64,000 bases of DNA from Flaccisagitta enflata. Lineage: Eukaryota; Chaetognatha; Sagittoidea; Aphragmophora. Below, one piece after another: positions 36,981-49,119 of the stretch (position 1 is the first letter of the stretch; every line of letters begins with the position of its first letter). The notes beneath the pieces are model-generated. The model was not told the origin of the DNA and did not search any database. It worked only from the letters and a program-made list of their open reading frames with translations. The position numbers and the translations under genes are program-made. The DNA is taken from NCBI GenBank assembly GCA_965153355.1, contig OZ231128.1:15066001-15130000 (forward strand). Reading direction: 5' to 3'.

Positions 36981-37074
36981 AGGAGAGAAAGAAAGAAAAA
37001 AAGAAAAAAAAGAAAAAAAGAAAAAAAGAAAGAAAGAAAGAAAGAAAGAAAGAAATAAAGAAAGAAAGAAAGAG

Positions 37075-37135
<61 letters not shown>

Positions 37136-37136
37136 A
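36807..37136. repeat. Compound microsatellite (GA)n-(GACA)n-(GAAA)n
   Basis: Homologue of 7985-8370. The GACA block is about half as long and the GAAA block has more interruptions. Confidence 0.95.
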
Positions 37137-37216
37137 AGAAGTTTTACTTTTTTATGAATTTCTATGATGTACATTTCAGGTTAGAGAGTTATAGAAGCCT
37201 ACTTGATGACACATTT

Positions 37217-37268
37217 GGGATATTTATTTTTGGGATATTTGGGATATTTGGGATATTTGGGATATTTA
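37217..37268. repeat. Short tandem array of a 10-bp unit (TTTGGGATAT), B only
   Basis: About five units where copy A has a single GGGATATTGA. This is a small expansion after the duplication. Confidence 0.8.
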
Positions 37269-38682
37269 CTTAATAATTTCTGATTGATAAGTAATTTTTT
37301 TTAAAGTCATCGAAAACCGATATTTAGCTATCTCTATAATTCGATGTTTAGCTATCTCTCACAGTCACTATTGGAGATGAGAATTTCCTAGATCAAACAG
37401 CAAATTGTATCTATTTTAACAGGCCTATATTGTCAGTGATTAATCATGACTCTAGTCTTTATTTCATTTCTAGCTTCTCCACTGCCGCTCAATTCAAGGA
37501 ATCCTTGAGGACCAGGGATATCCAATTGAATTGTTGAGGAATTGATTTACCATTACCTACATTCAATCTCATCTGAATAGCTTTAAAGAATTGATTGATT
37601 GAATGGTGTAAATACGATACTGAAAGAAGTAAAGCAATTGCTGTGTTGAGGCATTGCAATTTTGTTGATAAGATTATGATTTTTGAAAAAAATCCATTTA
37701 TTTTTTTTTCATCTTTTGTGCTCATGAAAACCTTCGGTCCATAGAAATACTGTTAACATCACGTTCACTCACATGTCAAGAAAACATGTGGCAATGAGTA
37801 CATACATACAAGATCGATATACTTGGTCAGATAACTTAGTCAGATATGAGGAACCTGAATTGCCGAGCAAAATCTTTTGTGCGCAATTAGGCAAAGCAGG
37901 TAACCACATCCATTCTGTGGATTGGATGGTAATTCTATGCTCACTTACCTGATAGAAATAGGTCAGGGAGAATTTGACCATGGCTTGCGAATCATTTTCC
38001 AAAGACACATACGGATAGCATTTTGTCTTTTCAACATTCGTCGGAACCAAGCAGCATCTTGCATCTTAAATGGCCGTTTTATTGTATTAGGGTATTGTAT
38101 CAGGGTTTATGCCGTCCTCTGTCCTTTTCATCTTAGAAACAAACAAAAAACTTCCGCCTAAAGTGTAAAGAATTTAGAGTTATCTAGTGATGCATTTGAA
38201 AAAAAGTTTTATTAACTTTGCAGTCCGACATTAAGGCGAAAGAATACTTAAGCATAGAAAGTATGAAAAGCACACTGATATCTCAATCTTTTTTGACTGA
38301 ACTGATGTTCTTCCGTGTTAGCAGCTACGTTTTATATCAAGCGGGTTACAAGTTGTGGGTGACGTCATGCAAGGTGAAAGGTGCAGGTTGAGAACAAAAT
38401 GCTTCATCAATTGGATGGGTTATGTCACTAACATCTAAAACACGTAGTAATATCTAATTGCATCGACCTAATTTCCAAATGGAAAACAACTCTCAATGCA
38501 TAAGTCGTGGAAACTCAGCAGCTGTGTGTGGCAGCAAAATTGACAGGACTGCTAAGTAAGGCCTTTGGGCCTGCCCAAGTGAGGGCCGGGGCACAACATT
38601 TGGGCCAAGCCCGTAGGCCGGGTTTGCCCTCAAGCCCGGCCTGGTTTTCACATTTTTCTCTCATTGTCTCTTTTAACATTCA

Positions 38683-38801
38683 ACATTTTTGGAATTATAT
38701 GTATGTAAGCAGCTTCGATATGTTTCGACTTTGTTTCTAATCGGTTTTTGGGCAGTATTTTCGAGTTGGGTCAAAATGGTCACTTTTTCGAGGAGAGGAC
38801 G

Positions 38802-38857
<56 letters not shown>

Positions 38858-39122
38858 ATGAGGAAGAGGATAAGGAAGAGAAAAAAGATAGGGAAATTGA
38901 TTGGCACCATTGTGTACCATTGATAATGGTATCATTGCCACTCATTGTCTCATTTTGTATTGACTTTTTGTTTCGATCAGGCGAAATAAGGCATCACCAT
39001 TTCGACCACCGGATGGACGAAAAAACAGATCATATCGATCGAATTTGACCGCCCCTTCAAAAACCCTTTTCGAAGCTGCTTATATGTATGTGAACCCGTA
39101 ATTGATGTTTTTGTTCTCCTTG
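38683..39122. mobile_element. 440-bp insertion specific to copy B, 8-bp target duplication
   Basis: AACATTCA is present at 38675-38682 and 39123-39130; copy A has it once. Subterminal inverted words GTAAGCAGCTTCGA (left) and TCGAAGCTGCTTAT (right) are visible, but no exact terminal inverted repeat. A GA array (38806-38852) lies inside. Confidence 0.78.
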
Positions 39123-39349
39123 AACATTCATGACCGATTTCTTTTGATTCTTTGAACTAGACATTATTTTAAAATTTTTCATATTTCATTTGTATTTCTT
39201 TTTTCTATACTTTATATTTTTTTCATCTTTTCATTTTTCATTTTTCACTTTTAATTCTTTATTCTTCTTTTTCTTTTCATTTTTCACTTTTCATTTTTCA
39301 CATTTTATTTTTCAATTTCTATTGCTCACTTTTCCTTTTTTTCCTTTTT

Positions 39350-40164
39350 GGGCAGCGGCCCCGGAGGGGCCGATGACCTATGATTCCACATAGGGCAAAT
39401 TTTCCGGTTTCTGTCCGTCCGTCCGTCCGTCTGTCCCCCCCCCGAGCCTAGAAACTAACCTCCTGGGCCTCAAAATAGGCCTTTCAGACCCCCAATCAGG
39501 CCTATCAGATCCCAAATCAGAGCTTCCAGACCCCAATCTAGGCCTCTCAGGACCTCAATCAGGCCTATCAGATCCCAAATCAGGTTTTCCAGACCTCAAA
39601 TTAGGCCTCCTGAATCCTAACCAGGCCTCTAAGAACCCCAATCAGGCCTTTCTGATCTAAAATCAAGCCTTGACAGACCCCTTATCAGGCCTGTTGAGCC
39701 TCTGATCAGGCCATCCAGACCTCAAATCAGGCCTCTCAGACCCTAATTCAGGCATTTCAGTACTTAATTCAGTTCTCTCAGATCCAAATCTGGCATTTCA
39801 AACCCAAAATCAGATCTTCGAGACCTCAAACTAGGCCAATCAGACCCACATAAGCCCTTCCCAGCCTACAAACAGGCCTCTGACCCTGAATTAGACCCAA
39901 GATCAGGCCTCTAAGCTCCAAAACAAGCTTCTGAAACCTCTCAGACCTCAAATCAGGCATCTTAGACCTTATATCAGGCAACTAAGAACTCAAATCAGGC
40001 TATTTAGACCCAAAATTAGGTATTAAAGACCCTACAATTGTCCAGCATGGAATCATAGGTCATCGGCCCCTCCGGGGCCGCTGCCCCACTCATCATCTAA
40101 TAGTAAAATGAAGTAACATAGGGGCATCGGGTACCGCTGACCATGTAACACTTTTGCGACTATT
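39350..40164. mobile_element. Complete minisatellite cassette, 20-bp type, inserted only in copy B
   Basis: Arm GGGCAGCGGCCCCGGAGGGG with GATGACCTATG, then about 30 degenerate units of the CAGACCTCAAATCAGGCCTC type. It closes with the inverted arm, GGGCATCGGGTACCGCTGAC and CACTTTTGCGACTATT. Copy A has only the flanking ATTTTTC-rich sequence, so the whole unit inserted at once. Confidence 0.85.
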
Positions 40165-40185
40165 TATTTTTTATTTTTCACTTTT

Positions 40186-40971
40186 GGGCAGCGGCCCCGA
40201 AGGGACCGATGACCTATGCTTTCACACATAGGGAAAATTTCTCCTTCTCCTTCTCCTCTGTCAGGCTCAAACCCCAGCCTTGAGGCTCAAATACCAGCCT
40301 CAAGGCTCAAATTCCAGCTATGAGGCTCAAATTCCAGCTATGAGGCTCAAATTCCAGCCATGAGGCTCAAATTCCAGCCATGAGACTCAAATTCCAGCCA
40401 TGAGGCTCAAATTCCAGCCTCGAGGCTCAAATTCCAGCCTCAAGGCTCAAATTCCAGCCTCGAGGCTCAAATTCCAGCCTTGAGGCTCAAATTCCAGCCT
40501 TGAAGCTCAAATTCCAGCCTTAAGGCTCAAATTCCAGCCTTAAGGCTCAAACTCCAACCGGTAGACTCAAATCCCAGTCTTGAGACTCAAATCCCAGTCA
40601 TGAGACTCAAATCCCAGCCTTGAGGCTCAAATCCCAGCCTCAAAGCTCAAATCCCAACCTTAAGGCTCAAATCCTAACCTTGAGGCTCAAATCCTAGCTT
40701 TGAGGCTCAAATCCTAGCTTTGAGGCTCAAATCCTAGCTTTGAGGCTCAAATCCTAGCTTTGAGGCTCAAATACTAGCTTTGAGGCTCAAATCCTAGCTT
40801 TGAGGCTCAAATCTTAGCTTCAAGGCTCAAATCCTTGCAGCAATGCTCAAATTCCAGCCTCAAGCTTCCAAACTTACTGAGCATAGGTCATCGGCCCCTT
40901 TGGGGCCGCTGCCCCTCTCACCATCACACTCACATACACAAACACAGGGGCAACGGGTACCGCTGACCATC

Positions 40972-40975
<4 letters not shown>
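40186..40975. mobile_element. Second minisatellite cassette in copy B, 30 regular 20-bp units
   Basis: Arm GGGCAGCGGCCCCGAAGGGA, then the very regular unit TGAGGCTCAAATTCCAGCCA from about 40264 to 40870. The closing arm and GGGTACCGCTGACCATCTAA follow. The end joins straight into a GA array; the sequence found in A at about 10100-10345 is missing here. Confidence 0.85.
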
Positions 40976-41048
<73 letters not shown>

Positions 41049-42306
41049 GGACAGACAGAAAGACAGAAAGACATGTGAACCAAAGATTGTATAGTATTGT
41101 ATGGTTTGTGTATTTTCGTTCTCAAAACAAGTTGTTTGGAATGAATGCTCGCGATCTAAACATATTTTCTTTTCTTTTCATATAACCATTAATTCATTCA
41201 TACATTCTTTCATCTCCTGCCCATAGAGGGGTGTATCATGATCAGATACATTATCTGAATCTTATCTCCATTTTCTGTTGCTAAGAGATTTTGATTGAAC
41301 CCCTTGCGCTTTATCATCAGGGAAGATATTCTTATTTTGAAGTTTCTATGGAAACCATAACAAACCCGAATTACATCCGGGTTTGGCCCCGTATGAAACC
41401 AAATGTTGTGGCTCGTATTTTGGCCCATACAAGGCCAAATTGAGGACGTGGATAAAAAGCCCATATGCAAGGCCTTACTGCTAAGCCCCAATCCTTTTCC
41501 GACTCAAAGAATTTGTCATCATAGATACATAAGATTTTTGCAGATATTGCATTATTTTTTCTTTGAGAAACAGTAAAGGCGACTCTTTAGTTAATCAGTA
41601 GGTCCCTCAGTCGGTCCTTTGGTCAGTAAGTAACAAACACAATCTTTTTTTAAGCTTTCGCTCCTGCCTATCGCACGCGACAGCTACGTTGCCTTCTTTA
41701 AAAAAAAATTGAATTGAGAATAAGATATAAGCAGAATATTTGATATGATCTAAGTAGGACCGCATCTTCCTTCCAGTCACCATAGAATTCAACGGGAATT
41801 TCTCAGGAGCAAATTGTTTTTAAAAACAGTTTCACCCCCCTGTAGCAGACCCAAAAGTAACAAAAGTCCACCTATGATGAATATGAATCTTTGTCCCTCA
41901 TTTCATTGAGCAGCAGCCTCAAAGAGGCCCAAGCCTGATACTTCAACATATGGGAAAATTTCTTCAACTCTTCCTTCTCCTTTTTGGGCAGCGGCCCCAA
42001 AGAGCCGATGTCCTGTAGGACACAGGGGTGAATTTCCAGATGTCCATCTGTATGTCCATCCATCTCTCCCTGAGGCTCCTCTCAGGCCCCAAATTAGCCC
42101 TCTCAGGCCCCAAATCAGCCCTCTCAGGCCCATGATTGGTCCTCTCAGGCCCATAATTGGTCCTCTCAGGCCTAAAATCAGCCTTCTCAAACCTAAAATC
42201 TGACCACTTGGGTCTCACTTTAGCCCTCAAAATAACCTTTTCAGATCTCTAATCTGCCCTCATCCTTGATCTCATTACTGGAGGGCGTTCATATGGGGAC
42301 CCTCAG

Positions 42307-42645
42307 TAGGGTGACTGAAAATATGGTCATATTTGAATCTGGTCTCCCTCGCGGGAGAAATGATACCATTTCCATCACAGATGATAACCCTAAAATCTGG
42401 TGGCAATCAAATGAAGTTTACTCATGGCCGCAACCCCCCCTCATTTCCCATAGAAAATGTACAGGAAGGATTTTGGCCTCTGCAGCTTCCTATCTTTTAT
42501 AATGCCAATGGGGTGGGGTTGCGGCCATGAGTAAACTTTGTCTTATCATCTCAAGATTTTAGAGTTATCATCTATGATGGAAATGGTCACATTTCTCCCG
42601 CAAGGAAGACGAGATTCGGATTTGACCATATTTCAAGTCACTCTA
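42307..42645. mobile_element. hAT-like MITE, B only, 8-bp target duplication
   Basis: ACCCTCAG flanks both sides (42299-42306 and 42646-42653). Termini TAGGGTGACTGAAAATATGG and the complement of TAGAGTGACTTGAAATATGG pair over long arms. Absent from copy A. Termini of the TAGGG type with 8-bp duplications fit hAT-derived elements. Confidence 0.82.
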
Positions 42646-42763
42646 ACCCTCAGTGGCCCCTGTAGCAACTCTGTAGGCTTGATCACTTAGGGTCTCCCTA
42701 AGAAAGGTTTGTTGCCCTTGAAAACCTCAGGGTTATCTTACGCTCAGGGTCCCTCTCAGAGAG

Positions 42764-42766
<3 letters not shown>

Positions 42767-42829
<63 letters not shown>

Positions 42830-42830
42830 G
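42767..42830. repeat. (GA)n-(GACA)n array
   Basis: Homologue of the 190-bp GA array in copy A; the GA part is contracted here. Confidence 0.95.
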
Positions 42831-43124
42831 GACAGAGAAGGAAAGAGAGAGAGGTCACTAGTTCATCATCAAAACCATGAGCAAGCAGGTGAAGATGAAG
42901 GCCTTTTCCCTTCAATCACTAAAAAATTCACCTTTATTCCACCCCCCTAATTAGGATTAAGGGGCTCAACTGGGGAGATGGACACCCTTGTTCCTTTTTA
43001 TCTACCAATAAAGGCAGCTCTCACCAACCGGAAAAAAAGTCGTAAATGGGAGTTTTTTTTTTTCTGTGCATGTTCTATTGAGTATGTATTCATCTCATTA
43101 TTCTGGTTGACTGCATGTCGGTTT

Positions 43125-43287
43125 TTAGTTGCGGACATGCAACTCTATAAGAGGCTTTGTCCGTCCGTTGGTCTGTGGGTCCATCCGTCCGTCCGTCCTT
43201 CCGTCCGTCCATCACACTCGAGTTGAAAAGTGGGAAAACGCCCCTGCCCACCCGTCCGCAACTGGTTGCCGTGTATCCGGCCTTGTT
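43125..43287 (-). mobile_element. Helentron-like short element (GGAC subtype), copy B
   Basis: Same element as 12311-12473; AGTTGCGGAC and GTCCGCAACT are fully complementary. Confidence 0.85.
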
Positions 43288-43324
43288 GTTATTCAATCTG
43301 TCTCTCTTTCCTCTTGGTCTTTGA

Positions 43325-43702
<378 letters not shown>

Positions 43703-44178
43703 ATTTTACTGTTTCCCTCTTACACACCCTCTGTCTCTACTATCTAAATCTCTGACACAACTTATGGAAATCAAATCTTTCCTTGATTTGAATGTTATTC
43801 TAATACAGGTATTTGACCGTTTTAATCAAGATTTATGACAAAATGTTCATGTACAATCTGAACAAAATAAACAATTCCGCCTCGTTGTTTGTTTGGATTG
43901 AAAGAAGAGCTTTGCAGACCTACTGTACTACGTAAATAGCCAAAAAAGGGTTTATAAAGAAATGACTGGCTTATGATGAATACGATGAAAATTGATGGTG
44001 CACATTTCACATTTACAATCAATCGTGAGTGAGCTGTACAAGTTAAATGTAAAAAAAGTTATGGGTGCATGAAATTGAGCGGCTTTTGATTTCTCCCCCT
44101 CCCCCCCCCCCATGGGCGGGGGCAGTAATGTAGAAGGCCACTCAGCCACATTGGCAGAAGCGGCGATGACAGAAATAC

Positions 44179-44391
44179 AACAAGGCCGGATACACGGCTA
44201 CCCTATTTGCGTGCGGGTGGGCAGGAGCAGAGCTGGAGAAGGTCACTAGGGCATCTGGGCAGGAGCCGTATGCTCAAAAAGCTCAAAGACGCCAAAAAAA
44301 GTAAAAAGGGGACTATCCGACCGATCGACCGACCGACCAACCGACGGACTGACATAGCGGGGTGTAGAGTTGAGTGGCACGTGACTTAAAA
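44179..44391 (+). mobile_element. Helentron-like short element (GTGC subtype), copy B
   Basis: Homologue of 13288-13487. The subterminal word has decayed to ATTTGCGTGC and the terminal one to GCACGTGACT. A short relic follows at 44407-44455. Confidence 0.82.
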
Positions 44392-44603
44392 TGACAAAAC
44401 TTAGGAAACCATCAGATGGACAGACAAAGCCTCTATAGAGTCGCTTGTGCAAGACATCAAGACTGAAGAAACAAAATTACGAAATTACTATGTTCTAGAC
44501 AGTTTTTTGGGTGTAATGTACTGAAAGATACAAGAAATCAGAAATATTGATTCAAAATCAATATAGAAAAGTTATTAGGCCATTAGGGTAAAATGCCTAT
44601 GAC

Positions 44604-44740
44604 CTGGCCTGGATTAACCAATAGGCTAAAAAGGCTTAGCCTTAGGCCTTGCGCTTCAGGGGGCCTCGCGCTTTGAGGGGAAAAGGGAAGAGAAAAGGAA
44701 AGGAGAAAAAAAAAGGAAGAAAAAAAAAGAAAAAGAAGAA

Positions 44741-44787
<47 letters not shown>

Positions 44788-45836
44788 AGAAGAAGAAGAA
44801 GAAGGTTATAAATAAAAGCTGATAAAAGAAATCAAAGAGGAAGATTTGCAGTTACAATTTACAAATATTAGTAAAATGGCGTGTAGCATTTTTGAATCTT
44901 AAAAGAAACTAAAAAAAGATTTATGAGTTTTTAGTGGTTTCAGACTGTAGTGGATATAAGTGATGTAGAAGTGATTAACCGCTTCTGTTTTGGTGGGTGG
45001 GATAGCTACTTGTATTCCCACTACAGCGGAAGCAGAAGCAGAGGAAGCAGCGTGAAAATTGACCACATCCCTAGTTGACCTGAAATTTTATTGATTTAAA
45101 TATCAATATGCAAAAACTTCATTGCAAGAAAAAGTAATTTCAGATTGAGCAAAAAAAAGAAACATTTTTTTCATAATTTTTTTTTTATCTGAAAAAATAT
45201 TATTTTACTATGGATGAAGAAGGGATTTCAACTTTATTAAGATGTCATTTTTAAACCAAAAGAATTATGATTTCCTCCCTGGTCATTGTTTCAAATAGTC
45301 ACTGATTTTAGAGGTTGGATTTGAGGCCTGAGAGGCTGGATTTAAGAGGTTGGATTTGAGGCCAGATTTGAGGTCTCAGAGGCCAGATTTGAAAGTCCCC
45401 CTGTGTTCTACAGGACTTCGTCCCCTTCGGGGCCACTGCCCTGCTTCCCCTCACTTTAATTCACAATCACTCAAGGCAGGGCAACGGGTATCGCTGACCA
45501 CATATTGCCCTTGGGCGACATGTTGTTCACTTGCTAAGCAACTCTATAAGGGAGTGAGTCTTTAGCTGGTCTGTCTGTCTGTCTGTCTGGAATGCAAAAC
45601 TTAAGATGACGTGAATTTGGCTGGAAAAGCTATTCCTGAGCATTAGTGCCCCTGCCCTGACACAATACAGCCCCAGCTCACTCACATATTGCCCTGCCCA
45701 CCTAATTCACTGCCCCTGCCTACCCAGGAATGACTACTTATTGGCCATGTAGGCCTTGTTAAAACTGTAGCTGTCTTTTTCAGGGGCCTCGCGGCAACAG
45801 TAGCCTCGGGCCTCGCGCATGGTTGATCCGGGCCAG
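44604..45836. mobile_element. hAT-like 1.2 kb insertion, B only, 8-bp target duplication
   Basis: CCTATGAC at 44596-44603 and 45837-45844, present once in copy A (13691-13698). Termini CTGGCCTGGATTAACCA and the complement of CTGGCCCGGATCAACCA. Inside are a GAA array (44700-44804), a partial 21-bp cassette (45310-45530) and a degenerate Helentron-like element (45532-45768). There is no transposase. Confidence 0.85.
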
Positions 45837-45896
45837 CCTATGACGGACACTTTTTATTTGAGGTGAGGATCACAGTAATCACCGTTAAGGTAGAGC

Positions 45897-45908
45897 ACCA
45901 CCAAGAAG
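45897..45908. other. Empty target site of the Jockey-like element
   Basis: A single ACCACCAAGAAG, where copy A has the element between two copies. Confidence 0.9.
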
Positions 45909-45975
45909 CGATTTGTTTTATTTTGCCCTCATTTTTAAGCAAATAATCCCATGAGTGACGCCTTTTTGATCCTCA

Positions 45976-46192
45976 TTAGTCGCATGCTACGCGACTCTAC
46001 ACCCCGCTTTGTTGATCCGTCCGTCCGTCCGTCTGTCTTTCTGTCCGTTCGTTGGTCGGTCCGTCACACTTTACTTTTTTTGGGTTTTTGTGGTCTTTGG
46101 CTTCACTGCTCCTGCCCAAATGATGAAGTGACCTCAAATATGGCCCCTGCCCACCCGCACGCGACTTAGGTAGCCGTGTATCCGGCCTTGTT
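45976..46192 (-). mobile_element. Helentron-like short element (GTGC subtype), copy B
   Basis: Homologue of 20136-20333. Hairpin word AGTCGCATGC, distal word GCACGCGACT (9 of 10). Confidence 0.87.
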
Positions 46193-47336
46193 TTCTCAAG
46201 ATAAAGGATGAAACTAGAAAATCCCCTTGGTGGCCCAAATTGTAATGAGCTACCACATGGCCTTTCTCATCATTCTAATGTTGACTGCACTTTTTATTTT
46301 TTATAAGAACGTCATTTTTTTTTTGAAGGCTTCATGTTCTTAAAAAATCAATGCTTTCAAGCCTTTAATGTTCTTAAGATGTTCTTAAATATCTGCTAGC
46401 TAGAAGGCTTCATATAAGAACCGTTCTTAATCCTGATCAAATTCCAACAACAGATGAAATACAATTAAACGAAAGACTTTATGCAAAGAAACACGTGTAA
46501 TTACATCAACAAAAAACTAAAGTGACGAAAAATAAACAAACAAAAGAAATATCTCTTTTAACATGAAGGTTTTGCAATGGAGTTTTGACAAAATCTGCAC
46601 TGTTGGTCAGTACATGTATGCTGGTGATGAAATACAAATTTAGTTCTTGAGAAAAACCGTTTGTGAGACAAAAGGTTCGATTGTTTAACTGTTGAAGATG
46701 CAGAAGCGCTGAGTTAACAATTTTAATCCTTGCAATGTTCAGGCAAAAGTGATAGGTGTGAATTGTTTTTGAATTGTAACTTTTTTGTTGTTGTAATTGT
46801 TGTAGTAGTTGTTTTTTCGTTGTTGTAATTGTTGGAGTAGTTGTTTTTTTGTTGTTGTTATTGTTGATGTAATTTTTGTTTTTGTGTAATTGTATTGTTA
46901 ATGTTGTTTTGTTTTTGTTTTTTTGTTTTGTCTTTCCTTTTGTTATTTAGTTACTACCGTACAAAGGGAGAGTGAGAAAGCAGATGAAACTTAAACGTTG
47001 GGGACCTGAGCTGGAAATTAAAACGGAAAGAGTATTTAAAGGGTCCCATTTTTTAACTCTCGATTGAATTTCGTTTGTACAAATTGTCGTTGGGTCACAA
47101 ACCAATGTCCTTCACGTTCCAAATTCTAATTTGTTGTTGAAGTCTTAAAGGCGATCGAGAAGCATTATTGTCAAGAGTTCCCTCATTTGTTCATTTACAA
47201 ATACGGCGACGGTCACGCGGTTATTTGCGTCATCATATTTTTCATTCGAGGCAATCTTAACAGATCCATTCAAAAGATCTTAACACTTTTTTGGTGGTAG
47301 TCTTTTTGTCAAAAAGACACAATCTCACATGCGCAT

Positions 47337-47558
47337 CTAAGCCCACGTCAACCGCGTCAGTCGGTAAGACAACGAAGCGCCGATGACAAGAATGTAGATA
47401 GACAACGTAACGGCCGAGAGAGGGTGAATCGGAAGTAGTAGGATAAAGAGGATGAGTGACATGAAGCAATCGAAAAGGGTGAAAATGAGGAGGTAGGAGG
47501 CGTAACGCAGGTGAGATACCAAAGAGGGTAAATCGACGAAGTCATCAACTTGAGACAT
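47337..47558 (-). CDS. Small two-helix membrane ORF, hypothetical (copy B)
   Basis: 73 residues from MSQVDDFVDL, ending RLTRLTWA. It differs from copy A by Gly to Ala and Phe to Leu and by an earlier stop. Same reservations as for copy A. Confidence 0.33.
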   Translation of the reverse strand: MSQVDDFVDLPSLVSHLRYASYLLIFTLFDCFMSLILFILLLPIHPLSAVTLSIYILVIGASLSYRLTRLTWA

Positions 47559-47617
47559 GTTTGAAGCGCGTCCGAAGTCCACTGCAATGTTGATCGAGTG
47601 TCGTTTGTTTATGCAAG

Positions 47618-47677
<60 letters not shown>

Positions 47678-47692
47678 CAAGTAAAACATTAA

Positions 47693-49072
47693 TCAAACGA
47701 GGCAGATTTCCACTTCGTTGATTTCGACAGGGGAAATGTAATCGACGTCGTCAGAATCGGGGAATTCGACCCAAAGCTTGTCAAGCTGAGTGTTGTAGTA
47801 AACCACTGATCCAGTTGCCCAACCATTTGCGTACAAAGCCTTGATATTTCGGCTGACAAGGTGATGGGTGTAGTCTCGATCTTCAACATTGTCGTCACCC
47901 AAACCAGTATCTTCCCCCTCTAGGTTAACGGGAGCTGACTCTTCCTCCTCCTCCACCTCCTCCTGTGCAACTTCCGCATCTCCCTCTTCCTCAACTCCTT
48001 CAACCCTTTCACAGTTGACTTCCGGGAGCGCTGTCCCAGGCTCAATGTAGCAAGCCGGGGGAGGGATGACATAGTCTTCAAGACCCTCTGGCTTTATGGC
48101 ATCATCATCTGTTCCATCAGCTGTCATTAGACAACCGGTTTTCTGAAATGCTCGGTAGAGAAAGTTGCGATACTCGGGGCCTGTGAGCTTTCCCCATGCT
48201 TTCCCACACCAATGTGTGATGAGGATTCGCCGATCCTTTGCAGTGAGCTTCTGTTCCTCATTGTACCAGAGCGCGCAATTCTCATCGTCCATGAGCCATT
48301 CTTGCTGCTCTTGGCCAACGAAATTCTTGAGCAACCTGGCTGGGCCAGCATCAACGGGCTGCCAGATATCCGTCAGGTTTGGGGGCCCATACCAAACTAC
48401 ACCTCCAAGTTGAGAAACTGCCTCTCAAAACTCGAGGTTCTGCTGGCCAGTCAAGTTGTCACAGTAAAGGACAAATCTGTCCAAGTTCCTGACAGTGGGC
48501 TCTAGGGTTTTCTTTACCCATTCCACGGAAAATGCTTTGTCAGCCCAAGCTTTTTCTTGAAAGTACACATCCACATCTTTGGACCATGCGAGCTTTTCCT
48601 CGGTTGTAACCCGGCCTTTTCCTCGGAATATGACTGACAGACGTGGGTTCAGACCATCTGGGCGTAGACAAATTTGCAACGAGCATTGTCGCTTTTCAAG
48701 GCCACATCCTGGTTGAGCAAGCCAGACTTTTTTTTTGTTTTGGTCTTCCCCCTTCTCAGTGTGATAGTAAGTCTTGTTCCCATAGAGGACAAACGGCATG
48801 GGAGACTGATCGACGTTAAGTCTCTGATGTGGCTTGAATCGTCCCCATTTGGGGTTGTAGGCATCATTGAACCCAGTGCGTATCAATTTTTCCCTGGTGG
48901 TGGCATGCCACTTTTTGAGGGCAGGAACTGATGCTTCTTTTGACAATTTCTTACTCCGCTGTTTGGCCCACATTCGAATGTCATACTTTTTGATGAAGTT
49001 CTGGATCATATGCTGACAATGCGCGGCGGCAGGGTTTCCAGAAAGCTCACTCTCGATCTTGTTTGTTTTCAT
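47693..49072 (-). pseudogene. pogo-like DDE transposase, catalytic part (copy B)
   Basis: Homologue of 21871-23250 with the same in-frame TGA (48425-48427) between PEF and EAVSQL, and all three catalytic Asp positions retained. About nine residue differences from copy A are seen in 428 (for example DAYNPKWG for DAYDPKWG). The N-terminal finger and helix-turn-helix are missing: the pyrimidine tract at 49120-49698 leads directly into sequence that in copy A lies 3.8 kb further on. This is a dead fragment. Confidence 0.85.
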
Positions 49073-49119
49073 CCAGAGTCAACGCGACGGCCTAACAACA
49101 AGAGCTTGTCAATACACTC

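Noticed and set aside
37217-37268. Telomere-like repeat
   Set aside because: The TTTGGGATAT unit has only about five copies, is internal, and is a local expansion of a single unit present in copy A.
39350-40975. CRISPR-like array of regular units
   Set aside because: Units are directly adjacent 20-mers without spacers, in a eukaryotic repeat context, and no cas genes are near.
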